From: Candidatus Martarchaeota archaeon
GTDB lineage: Archaea > Micrarchaeota > Micrarchaeia > Micrarchaeales > Micrarchaeaceae
Direction of reading: 5' to 3'
Length of the DNA stretch: 64,000 nt
Assembly (NCBI GenBank): GCA_023473425.1
Contig: JAMCYG010000021.1
Location: 16,839-80,838, forward strand
In this document: piece after piece, positions 46,793 through 55,407 of the stretch
How the letters are laid out: each line of letters begins with the position of its first letter
Numbering within the stretch: position 1 is the stretch's first letter
The notes under the pieces: model-generated
The model's database searches: none
Told to the model about the DNA's origin: nothing
The model's input: the letters and a program-made list of their open reading frames with translations, nothing else
Program-made: the position numbers and the translations under genes

Positions 46793-47815
46793 ATGGAGAA
46801 CTACGCAGATTATGAAGACTTTTCAGTCAGAGCGGCAGTGGTAGGGGTAGGCGGAGCGGGCAGCAACCTGGTCAACAGAATGCACTCTCAGGGTATCAAG
46901 AGTGCTTCTACGATTGCGATAAATACCGATGCCAAGCACCTAAGTATGATAGGTGCGGACAAAAAGCTGCTGATCGGCAAGGACGTGACTCGAGGCATGG
47001 GCGCCGGAGGATTCCCGGAAGTCGCAGCCAAGGCTGCGGACGTGAGCCGGGTCGACATCGCAGATGCGATCAAGGACTACAACTTGATATTCATGGCTGT
47101 AGGATTGGGAGGCGGCACAGGCGGGGGTGCAGGTCCGATTGTGGCGGAGATGGCCAAGGAGAATGGTGCGCTGGTTATAGCTTTTGCCACGTACCCATTC
47201 TCTTTGGAAAGAAGCAGGAAGGCCAAGGCGGATTGGAGCCTTGAGAGGCTATCCAGGAGCGCGGACAGCGTCATACTAATAGAAAATGACCGCTTACTCA
47301 CATATGCGCCGAACCTGTCGATAGACAAATCGTTCGAGCTGGTTGACAACATTGCGTCGAATGCGGTGAAGGGCATAGCAGATGCGATTAAGTTTCCGAG
47401 CCTGATAAACATAGATTTCTCAGACCTAGGGTCAGTTGTCAGGGATTCAGGCATAGCTATGATAAACATAGGCTTCGGCACTGGCAGCGACAAGATAAAC
47501 GGTGTCATAAATTCGACACTGAAGCACCCGCTGCTCAATGTAGACATGTCTGGCGCGAAGAGCGCGCTGGTCCACATAGCAGGCGGCACATCGCTCACCA
47601 TAGACGAGGTGACTCGCGTAGGCGCCGGAGTGACCCAAAACCTTGATGACAACGCCAATGTAATATTCGGCGCCAGGCTGAACTCTGAAATGCAAGACCA
47701 GATAAGAGTGATGTCTGTTGTCACCGGTGTCAAGCCCCAGTTCGACTATCCTGTCAAGATGTCGAGGAGTACCGAAACAGACTACAGCTTCCTTGAAGGG
47801 CTCGAGAGCATTTGA
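46793..47815 (+). CDS. FtsZ-like protein (paralog 3) with altered tubulin signature
   Basis: VGVGGAGSNLVNRM; GLGGGTGGGAGPIV; SLINIDFSDLGSVV; tandem with paralog 2. Confidence 0.93.
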   Translation: MENYADYEDFSVRAAVVGVGGAGSNLVNRMHSQGIKSASTIAINTDAKHLSMIGADKKLLIGKDVTRGMGAGGFPEVAAKAADVSRVDIADAIKDYNLIFMAVGLGGGTGGGAGPIVAEMAKENGALVIAFATYPFSLERSRKAKADWSLERLSRSADSVILIENDRLLTYAPNLSIDKSFELVDNIASNAVKGIADAIKFPSLINIDFSDLGSVVRDSGIAMINIGFGTGSDKINGVINSTLKHPLLNVDMSGAKSALVHIAGGTSLTIDEVTRVGAGVTQNLDDNANVIFGARLNSEMQDQIRVMSVVTGVKPQFDYPVKMSRSTETDYSFLEGLESI

Positions 47816-47936
47816 GCCTGTCTTTTCCTATTTCTTTTTTAGCTAAATATACATCATTGGGCTCTCGACCGTCAAGCTATATATACTTTCCTAGCAAATG
47901 ATTCATGTTCTATTCTAAAGTCTGAACGGTTGTATT

Positions 47937-48329
47937 ATGGAAGGCGAGATAAGACACATTTCGATGAAGGAGCTGAAGCGCGGCAGCTACGTGCTTATAG
48001 ACGAGGAGCCCTGCAGAGTGGTAGAAATAGAGACCAGCGCGCCCGGCAAGCACGGTGCGGCGAAGATGAGGGTCACTGCGATAAATATATTCACTACCAG
48101 CAAGAAAACGCTGATAAAGCCGAGCGACGCATCTATTGATGCGCCTGTGATAAACAAGAAAAAGGTTCAAGTGGTCTCCATAACTGGCAGCAATGCGCAG
48201 CTCATGGACATGGAGTCATATGAGGTGTTCGAACTTCCAATGGATGACGACATGAAGGACAAGCTCCAGCCGGGCTCTGAAGTAGAAATAATAGAGACGA
48301 TGGGGAAAAGGGCGTTCTACAAATCGTAA
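47937..48329 (+). CDS. eif5a: Translation initiation factor aIF5A
   Basis: SYVLIDEEPCRVVEIETSAPGKHGAAKMRV hypusination loop. Confidence 0.95.
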   Translation: MEGEIRHISMKELKRGSYVLIDEEPCRVVEIETSAPGKHGAAKMRVTAINIFTTSKKTLIKPSDASIDAPVINKKKVQVVSITGSNAQLMDMESYEVFELPMDDDMKDKLQPGSEVEIIETMGKRAFYKS

Positions 48330-48342
48330 ATGTGACAGATTA

Positions 48343-48687
48343 GTGATGAGCATGGACATAAAAATAATAAGCCAGGGCGAGAACAAACTGCTTCATAGGA
48401 AGGAGATAGAGTTCACGATAACAGGATTTGAGTCGACTCCTTCAAAGGCGGAGGTCCACAAGGAGCTCTGCAAGAAGCTCAACCTTCTTCCAGACAGCAC
48501 AATCATAACGAACCTCAAGCAGGCGTTCGGGATGAAAGAGTGCTCCGGGACCGCGCATTCGTACGAAAACAAGGAGCAGATGGCAGCAGAGCCTAACTAC
48601 TCCAAGAAGAGGATGGAGAAGTCACTCGGAGCCAAGAAGGAGGGTGCGGCAGAAGCCGAGCAGAAGGCAGAAGACAAGGCAGAGTGA
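48343..48687 (+). CDS. rps24e: Ribosomal protein S24e with acidic tail
   Basis: [34 protein letters not shown].. [25 protein letters not shown]. Confidence 0.93.
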   Translation: MMSMDIKIISQGENKLLHRKEIEFTITGFESTPSKAEVHKELCKKLNLLPDSTIITNLKQAFGMKECSGTAHSYENKEQMAAEPNYSKKRMEKSLGAKKEGAAEAEQKAEDKAE

Positions 48688-48707
48688 TAATAAAAAAGTG
48701 CATTCAC

Positions 48708-48851
48708 ATGGCCGACAAGAAGGAAAAGGAGAAGAAGCCAAAGGAGTACAAGCCCGGGAAGATGTGCCCGAAGTGCGGGAGCAAGATGGCGGACCACAAG
48801 AACAGGCTGAGCTGCGGCAAGTGCGGTTATACTGAGTTCAAGCATGATTAA
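48708..48851 (+). CDS. rps27ae: Ribosomal protein S27ae (47 aa, below ORF-track cutoff)
   Basis: Hand translation [47 protein letters not shown]. Confidence 0.92.
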   Translation: MADKKEKEKKPKEYKPGKMCPKCGSKMADHKNRLSCGKCGYTEFKHD

Positions 48852-48859
48852 GGTGTATT

Positions 48860-49597
48860 GTGCTGGCGGCATCACGCAGTACCAAAATGCGTAAATCAGG
48901 TCGTGTGCATAAGCGTGCCCCGCGCGGCCGCATGGCTGCTGCAGCTGTATCCTCGCCTGAGAAGCCCATAGTAAAGTACATGTTCTATGCGGCGCTTTCT
49001 GTTTCAGTAATAGCATTGCTCATGACATATTACATGTATGCCATAGGCACTGTCAGTTTGACTGATGCAAACACATACTCGACAATATATCTTGAGATAT
49101 CATTCTTCCTCGTAGTATTCTCGTACATGCTGGCAAGAGGGAACACCCTTCGCAGCATAGTATCGCAGCTCGGTCTTTCGAAGGGCAAGGCCCGCGGCAG
49201 GTTTCTGCTGATCGGACTTCTGCTCTTCGCGGCTATGTTTGGGCTGGAAGTAGGGATTGGGCTGTTTTCCACATACACCCACATAACGCTCCCGACTAAC
49301 GTAATGAAAGTACTTGGCGGCATGCCGATGTACTTCTATGTGTTTTCATTCCTAGTAGTGCCTTTTACAGAGGAAACGCTATTTAGGGGATTCCTAGTGC
49401 CGCGAATAGGCATAATACCTGCGGCTCTGCTGTTTGCGATTCTCCATTCAGGTTACGCCTCAATATCAGAATTCGCTGCTGCGTTAGTGTTTGGGCTGCT
49501 CGCCGGATACATATTCAAGAAGACCAAATCTCTCTATCCCTCAGTGCTCGCGCATGCCCTTGTAAACCTGCTTACCGTAGCCGTGCTTTTCTTCTGA
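48860..49597 (+). CDS. CPBP-family (CAAX protease-like) intramembrane metalloprotease
   Basis: PFTEETLFRGFLVPR...LLFAILHSGYA...SLYPSVLAHALVNLL. Confidence 0.9.
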   Translation: MLAASRSTKMRKSGRVHKRAPRGRMAAAAVSSPEKPIVKYMFYAALSVSVIALLMTYYMYAIGTVSLTDANTYSTIYLEISFFLVVFSYMLARGNTLRSIVSQLGLSKGKARGRFLLIGLLLFAAMFGLEVGIGLFSTYTHITLPTNVMKVLGGMPMYFYVFSFLVVPFTEETLFRGFLVPRIGIIPAALLFAILHSGYASISEFAAALVFGLLAGYIFKKTKSLYPSVLAHALVNLLTVAVLFF

Positions 49598-49620
49598 ACT
49601 ATGTTATACGTGGTGATCAT

Positions 49621-50403
49621 GTGCTGAAGACCATAGTGGTCGTCGTTGAGCCGGAATACCAGATAAACCTCGGCCACATCGCAAGGACCGCAAAGAACTT
49701 CTGGGTAAGCGAGCTGAGGCTAGTCAATCCGAAGTGCAAGTATAATGGAAAGCGCGCGCTACAGTATTCCAAGCATGCGCGTGATCTGATAGAGAAGGCC
49801 AAGTTATACAGCAGCATGGAAAGCGCGACAAAGAATACGCTATGCATAGGCACCACCGGCATATGGCACAAGTCTAACGCATCCTTCTACAATGTGTATG
49901 GCATGGAAGAGTTCACAAATAGCTTCTCGAAGCAGCTGCGCACTGCCAGAAGCCTGGCAGTGGTGCTAGGGAGGGAGGGGACGGGCCTGAGTAGGGAAGA
50001 ACTGAAGTTATGCGATGCTACGATAAGCATAGAGGCAAATCCGAAGTATCCGATACTGAACATATCACACGCGCTCTCGATAGTACTTTATGAAATATCC
50101 AAGATAAGGATGCAGGATAAGGCTGCCGAGATCGACAGATCGCTAGCAACTAGCCGCGAAATAGATGCCGCTGTTGAGATATTCCGCAAGCTTGTCGGCA
50201 CGAAGAGCCACATAAGGGATAAGGATGCCGTCGTAGCCGGCTTTAGGCACATGCTAGAGAGATCCGTGCCAACAAGGAAAGAGCTGAAGGCGCTCTCGGT
50301 AGGTCTTGCAGAGCGCGGGGCAGCGCCGAATTCCGGGAAATCAGCAAACAAAAATAGCAGCAGAATCAATGATAAAAAGAATAACAAAAGGAATAGGAAA
50401 TAA
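49621..50403 (+). CDS. SPOUT RNA 2'-O-methyltransferase (TrmJ/TrmH-like)
   Basis: VVVEPEYQINLGHIARTAKNF; VVLGREGTGLSREEL; PKYPILNISHALSIVLYE. Confidence 0.92.
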   Translation: MLKTIVVVVEPEYQINLGHIARTAKNFWVSELRLVNPKCKYNGKRALQYSKHARDLIEKAKLYSSMESATKNTLCIGTTGIWHKSNASFYNVYGMEEFTNSFSKQLRTARSLAVVLGREGTGLSREELKLCDATISIEANPKYPILNISHALSIVLYEISKIRMQDKAAEIDRSLATSREIDAAVEIFRKLVGTKSHIRDKDAVVAGFRHMLERSVPTRKELKALSVGLAERGAAPNSGKSANKNSSRINDKKNNKRNRK

Positions 50404-50463
50404 GAAGGGTAGACAACCCTAATACCTTAAAATACCTTAATATAGTGTATCAGCAGAACAAGG

Positions 50464-50853
50464 TCAGATCGGCCTTGCCTGGGTCGATGCCGGCTTCCTG
50501 CTCTTTATTATCTTGACTCTGGCAGGAGTGACGAGCAGCTTTTCCGGGTCTATCTTGGCAATGTCGCCGTTTATCTTTCCAAGATGCTCCCTCAGCTTGT
50601 CTATTATCCCCTTGAGCGTCTGCGGCCTCTTCGCTATGTCGGATATGTTGAGCAGTATTATGTTCTTCTTGCCGAGCTCCTCCTCAATTACCTGAAGGTC
50701 GGATTCCTGCTGGAGATTTATCGGTTTCACGTAGAAGTCCGCAGGCTCATTCATGACGTCGACGTCCTCCATTTCGGCTGAACCCATGTACTCCTCTATG
50801 TCAAGGTCTTTGCCCGTACCGAGAGACTTGCCTAATCTATCGAAAATGCCCAT
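50464..50853 (-). CDS. sepF: SepF-like FtsZ membrane anchor
   Basis: N-terminal MGIFDRLGKSLG amphipathic helix; FYVKPINLQQESDLQVIEEELGKKNIILLNIS SepF/DUF552 core. Confidence 0.87.
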   Translation of the reverse strand: MGIFDRLGKSLGTGKDLDIEEYMGSAEMEDVDVMNEPADFYVKPINLQQESDLQVIEEELGKKNIILLNISDIAKRPQTLKGIIDKLREHLGKINGDIAKIDPEKLLVTPARVKIIKSRKPASTQARPI

Positions 50854-51013
50854 AATTTCACCTATGTCGCCCTTAGCTGTTTATCAGATGCGCATTATTA
50901 GTTTTTAATACTTTCCTTGAAATGCGAATTGGGGACGCGTAGCCGTTTATCGGCGTAAATATCCGGCATGCAAATGAAAGGTTAAAAATGGTTTCTACCA
51001 TTATATAAATGCA

Positions 51014-51382
51014 ATGGAGGTAAAAATCAAGCGCGTCTACGAGAAATACGACGTAATAGACGGCATGAGAATACTCATTGACCGGCTCTGGCCAAGAGGG
51101 GTTAGGCATGACGGTTCTAAGGTCGATCTCTGGCTTAAGGACGTTGCCCCTAGTACTGAACTCAGAAAATGGTTTTCCCACGATCCGAAGAAGTGGGTCG
51201 AATTTCAGAAAAGATACATAAAAGAGCTGGATGGCAATCCTGCTCTCGACAAGCTAATTGGTATAGCTAGGCAGAACGACACAATAACGCTATTGTACGC
51301 CACTACAGATACGGCGCATAACAGCGCCATAATACTGAAGCAGGTGCTCGAGAGCAGGCTGAGCCGTTCGGATAATGACTGA
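51014..51382 (+). CDS. DUF488 family protein
   Basis: IKRVYEKYDVIDGMRILIDRLWPRGVRHDGSKVDLWLKDVAPSTELRKWFSHDPKKW. Confidence 0.92.
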   Translation: MEVKIKRVYEKYDVIDGMRILIDRLWPRGVRHDGSKVDLWLKDVAPSTELRKWFSHDPKKWVEFQKRYIKELDGNPALDKLIGIARQNDTITLLYATTDTAHNSAIILKQVLESRLSRSDND

Positions 51383-51408
51383 TATCCATAAAACAAAACG
51401 GTGCGGGC

Positions 51409-51780
51409 TTGCATTACATAATCCTGGACACGAGCTCAATACTATTCGCTGCTGCCAACAAGAAAGATGCGTTCAAGGCCATAGAGGCCAAGTTTCCGAA
51501 CTGCAAGATAATGATATCCACCGGCGTGCTGCGTGAGCTGCGCGGCATATCTTCCAACGCTGGCAGGAGAGGCGCGGCCGCTAAGTTATCGCTGGAGATG
51601 TTAGGATATAAAAAGGTTAATGTAGATAATGTATCTGGCAATGTTGACAGCTGGATTTCAAGGAAGGCATCTTCTCCAGGCGTTCGCGCCATCGTCACAA
51701 ACGACGATCAACTTGCCAGGAAGCTTAGGGGAGGCGGGGCTGCCGTCTTCAAGATTTCGAGGGAAGGATTCCTGAGATGA
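51409..51780 (+). CDS. PIN-domain protein (TTG start)
   Basis: YIILDTSSILFAA; STGVLRELRG; VRAIVTNDDQLARKLR; GGTG-N5-TTG. Confidence 0.85.
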   Translation: MHYIILDTSSILFAAANKKDAFKAIEAKFPNCKIMISTGVLRELRGISSNAGRRGAAAKLSLEMLGYKKVNVDNVSGNVDSWISRKASSPGVRAIVTNDDQLARKLRGGGAAVFKISREGFLR

Positions 51781-51800
51781 GCTGAAAATAGAGGGATAAC

Positions 51801-52397
51801 ATGTATATGGTGCACACGATAAAGGACACGTTCAAGATGAGTCCGGAGTATTTCGACCAGAACATAGAGGAAGTAGCCGTCAAGATACTGAGGGGGAAGT
51901 ATGAGGGCACCATAGACAAGGATCTAGGCGTTATAGTGGTCATATTTAATGTGAGAAATATAAGCGACGGTGCAATATTGCCCGGGGATCCTGCCACCCA
52001 CCATGATGTGGAGTTCGATGCTCTGACCTACATGCCGCAGGTCGATGAAGTCGTAGAGGGCAAGGTAACCGACCTGGTGGACTTCGGTGCATTCGTGCGC
52101 ATAGGGCCGATGGAAGGCCTCGTCCATGTTTCGCAGATAGCCGGCGAGTACATATCGCTCAACAGGAAGATACCTGCGTTCGTTTCAAAGCAGGGCAGCA
52201 GATCGCTCAAGAAAGGAGACTTGGTATATGCGAAAGTGTCCACAGTCAGCATGAAGAACTCAATAAAAGACTCCAAGATCGCCCTCACCATGAAGCCGGA
52301 AGGGCTCGGCAAGGTCGATTGGATAGGCATGCCTGCGCCGAAGCAGCGCATGGTCAGGAAGGGCTCTGGCTCTAAGAGGAACCAGAGAAGGATGTAA
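51801..52397 (+). CDS. rpo7: RNA polymerase subunit Rpo7 (RpoE')
   Basis: TIKDTFKMSPEYF..., EVVEGKVTDLVDFGAFVRIGPMEGLVHVSQIAGEY S1 domain. Confidence 0.94.
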   Translation: MYMVHTIKDTFKMSPEYFDQNIEEVAVKILRGKYEGTIDKDLGVIVVIFNVRNISDGAILPGDPATHHDVEFDALTYMPQVDEVVEGKVTDLVDFGAFVRIGPMEGLVHVSQIAGEYISLNRKIPAFVSKQGSRSLKKGDLVYAKVSTVSMKNSIKDSKIALTMKPEGLGKVDWIGMPAPKQRMVRKGSGSKRNQRRM

Positions 52398-52412
52398 GGA
52401 TAGGTGATATGA

Positions 52413-52607
52413 ATGCCAGAGGAAAAAGCCTGCAAGGCATGTAGGATGATAATAAGCCACGGGGACGTGTGCCCGCTGTGCGGCTCCACAGACCTGACTA
52501 ACAAGTGGAACGGTTACATAATACTGTTTAACCCTGAGAAGTCCTACGTCGCCAAGAAGCTCGGATTAAAAGTTAACAGTGTCTTCGCGCTGAACATAAA
52601 GGAATGA
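52413..52607 (+). CDS. spt4: Transcription elongation factor Spt4 (RpoE'')
   Basis: EKACKACRMIISHGDVCPLCGSTDLTNKWNGYIILFNPEKSYVAKKLGL. Confidence 0.93.
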   Translation: MPEEKACKACRMIISHGDVCPLCGSTDLTNKWNGYIILFNPEKSYVAKKLGLKVNSVFALNIKE

Positions 52608-52649
52608 AATGCGAAAGATAAAAGGGTGAGCGGCTCATACCGCCCGCAC

Positions 52650-53363
52650 TCATTTTTCTTCTTTTCCTTCTTTCTCTTCCGTCTTTTCTACAGCCTTCTC
52701 GTATTCCTCCTTCACATTTACCTTGCTTATTCCATCTATGTAGGAGAACGATGCAGCAATCACATTTGCCCTGCCTATAAAGTAGTCTATGTTCTTGCTG
52801 ACCTTTGCGCCATACTCTAGAGTGGCGCTGCTGCCAGATACGCTAATGCCCGTCGGCTCTGCTGCATACGTCCTGCCAAGAGCTGCTATCTTGTCCTCAG
52901 GTTTGTCAAGCTTGCGAACCACCTTTACCTCATACTCTACTGTATGGCCTGCAAGCTCGTGGTTCAAGTCTACTACCACTCTGCCAGAATTGACACTCTT
53001 GACTATCGCATGGGCATCTTCTAGGTCGACATGCATGCCCGGATACGGGTTTATATTCCTTGCCTTGAACTCAGAAAGCGGCATAACTCGTACAAGATCC
53101 TCCTGCCTGACTCCGAACGCATCCTCGGGGCCGAATGTGAATCTCTTTGTCGAGTTGAGCTCCATCTTGCGAAGTTCACGGTCGAGGCCGCTTATTATGC
53201 TGTGCGTCCCGAGTATGACCAAGGCGGGCCCATACCTTATATCCTTGTTGTAGGCGCCTGCATCCTTGGCATGCTGCTCTGACGTTGTGGATATGAGGGA
53301 ATCGCCCTCCTTATCCCATGTATCATACTCTATTTCCAAAAAGTCCCTATCGTTGAAAGGCAT
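52650..53363 (-). CDS. FKBP-type peptidyl-prolyl isomerase (SlyD-like)
   Basis: GPALVILGTHSIISGLDRELRKM; RFTFGPEDAFGVRQEDLVRVMPLSEF; VVDLNHELAGHTVEYEVKV. Confidence 0.92.
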   Translation of the reverse strand: MPFNDRDFLEIEYDTWDKEGDSLISTTSEQHAKDAGAYNKDIRYGPALVILGTHSIISGLDRELRKMELNSTKRFTFGPEDAFGVRQEDLVRVMPLSEFKARNINPYPGMHVDLEDAHAIVKSVNSGRVVVDLNHELAGHTVEYEVKVVRKLDKPEDKIAALGRTYAAEPTGISVSGSSATLEYGAKVSKNIDYFIGRANVIAASFSYIDGISKVNVKEEYEKAVEKTEEKEGKEEK

Positions 53364-53467
53364 TGTATCACTCTATATGCTGTTCCTCTGCCTGATGACC
53401 AGAAACAGAATAGAATTAAAAATGGGAGGCAATAAATATATATTGCTTGCATTATGCATTGCCTCCA

Positions 53468-53485
53468 AGCGGCCTGCAGGCCGCT
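53468..53485. promoter_or_regulatory. 18-bp perfect palindrome, candidate operator
   Basis: AGCGGCCTGCAGGCCGCT is its own reverse complement; lies just downstream of an AATAAATATATATT TATA-like box and upstream of the 53508 start. Confidence 0.5.
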
Positions 53486-53507
53486 GCAGAGCAAGTCAGT
53501 GCTTTAT

Positions 53508-54125
53508 ATGGAAAACTCAAAGAAAAAAAGGATCATACTGCTCGGCGGGTCGCTCTTCGTAGCATTCATGTTCATAACTTCGATAGGCGGATTCGGAAAC
53601 AACAACTCGGGCACGCAGTCTACCACAACAATATCTGCGTCTTCCGGCACATATCACGTGCAGGGCTATGTCAATGCAACAATATCTGGATATTCGCAGG
53701 ATGTATATCTGAACACCACGAATCTCTCGTCAGCAGGCAATACCACAGTCGAATCGCTTCTGCAGTCGATGGAGAACAATGGCACGATATCAAACTATAT
53801 AACAGAGCCAGGCGGCTTCTACGCATACATGTCTACGGCTACCCCATATACACTGCAGGAATACCTGAATAAGATTAATGAGACTAGGAACGCTACTGTG
53901 GTGGCACAGGCGATGGTAAAGCTGCCCACCGCGATGAATCTCACATATTACTCCAACAGGCTTTACGTTGTGTCACCTTCGGCCCTTCAGCCAGTCGCGC
54001 TTTCGCCGCTGCCGCCGCCGAATTCTTCAATAAGGCTATTCGTTTCTGCATTGGTTGTACCTGGTAGCACCGGATTCCTGGTGTACAATAACGGCACATA
54101 CCAGATGGAGCTGCAGAAGGCATGA
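53508..54125 (+). CDS. Single-TM extracytoplasmic hypothetical protein
   Basis: MENSKKKRIILLGGSLFVAFMFITS anchor, NxT/S-rich ectodomain; upstream codons in ORF track likely untranslated. Confidence 0.65.
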   Translation: MENSKKKRIILLGGSLFVAFMFITSIGGFGNNNSGTQSTTTISASSGTYHVQGYVNATISGYSQDVYLNTTNLSSAGNTTVESLLQSMENNGTISNYITEPGGFYAYMSTATPYTLQEYLNKINETRNATVVAQAMVKLPTAMNLTYYSNRLYVVSPSALQPVALSPLPPPNSSIRLFVSALVVPGSTGFLVYNNGTYQMELQKA

Positions 54126-54162
54126 CACTCAAGTTTACCAATATATTGCAGCATTCGATTAA

Positions 54163-55407
54163 ATGGCGTTGAATATGTCGGAAGCCGAAGACAAGATTGC
54201 CGAAGCCGCAAAGAAGTTTGCGCTGAAGAACGCACGCGATTACGGTACAGCACAAGCATCTATAGTAATAAACAAGATATTCGCGGAGATACCGGATGCA
54301 AAGAAGCTCGGCTTTAAAGCCCTGAAAGCCATAGTCGACAGGGTGGTGGGCGAGGTGAACTCCCTCTCGAAGGAAGAGATAGAGGCTGAGGCTGGCAAGT
54401 ATGTCTTTCCAGAGAAGGAGCAAAGGGAGGGCCTTCCGGACCTCCCATGGGCTGATGCCGGCACCTCTGCCAACACTAGATTTGCGCCCAACCCGAGCGG
54501 CTACCTGACTATCGGCCATTCCAAGATTGCCATCCTGTGCGACGAGTATTCAAAGAAATATCCGGGCAAATTCTTCGTCAGGTTTGAGGATACGGATCCG
54601 AAGACTAAGGAGCCGAAGATCGAGGCATATAAGGCCATCGTAGATGATCTCGAATGGCTCGGATGCAAGATAGCCGGCATATTCAAGCAGAGCGACCGCC
54701 TCGAAATATATTACAAGTATGCGAAGCAGCTCCTCGAATCCGGCAAGGCATATGTATGCACCTGCACAAGAGAAGAGATGCAGAGAAATAGGAAAGAAGG
54801 GATAAGCTGCGCATGCCGCAGTGCTAGCGCGGAGGAGAATCTCAGTAGATGGGAGAAGATGCAGTCCGTTTTTAAGGAGGGCGAAGCTGTGGTAAGGATG
54901 AAGACAGACATGCAGCACCCGAATCCATCTGTAAGAGATTGGCTGATGCTCAGGATTATAGACAAGAGCCATCCGCTCACTGGCAACAAGTATAGGATAT
55001 GGCCCCTCTACAACTTCTCTGTTGTGATAGACGACCACGACATGGGAATAAATCTAGTGATAAGGGGCAAGGAGCACGAGATGAATAGCACGAAGCAGAA
55101 GTACCTCTACGACGCTTTGGGCTGGGAGCAGCCACATACCCTTGACATTGGAATACTCAAACCCTCAAAGGATATATCGCACAAGTCGGACATAAAGAAA
55201 GCCATACAAGAGGGGAGGCTGACTGGATGGGACGACCCACGCGCTCCGACCGTTGCGGGATTCAGGAAGAGGGGCATATTGCCCGGTGCGATAAGGGAGT
55301 ACGTAATTAGTTCTGGGATAGGCAAGAACGATTCCTATCTCGACATAAAGAAGCTCGAAGCAATAAACAGAAAGCTGAGAGCCGATGCAGGTGTGGACGC
55401 TAAATAA
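54163..55407 (+). CDS. gltX: Glutamyl-tRNA synthetase, archaeal type, lacking C-terminal anticodon-binding domain
   Basis: NTRFAPNPSGYLTIGHSKIAILCDEYSKKYPGKFFVRFEDTDPKTKEP; LYNFSVVIDDHDMGINLVIRGKEHEMNSTKQ; TGWDDPRAPTVAGFRKRGILPGAIREYVISSGI; stop soon after. Confidence 0.93.
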   Translation: MALNMSEAEDKIAEAAKKFALKNARDYGTAQASIVINKIFAEIPDAKKLGFKALKAIVDRVVGEVNSLSKEEIEAEAGKYVFPEKEQREGLPDLPWADAGTSANTRFAPNPSGYLTIGHSKIAILCDEYSKKYPGKFFVRFEDTDPKTKEPKIEAYKAIVDDLEWLGCKIAGIFKQSDRLEIYYKYAKQLLESGKAYVCTCTREEMQRNRKEGISCACRSASAEENLSRWEKMQSVFKEGEAVVRMKTDMQHPNPSVRDWLMLRIIDKSHPLTGNKYRIWPLYNFSVVIDDHDMGINLVIRGKEHEMNSTKQKYLYDALGWEQPHTLDIGILKPSKDISHKSDIKKAIQEGRLTGWDDPRAPTVAGFRKRGILPGAIREYVISSGIGKNDSYLDIKKLEAINRKLRADAGVDAK

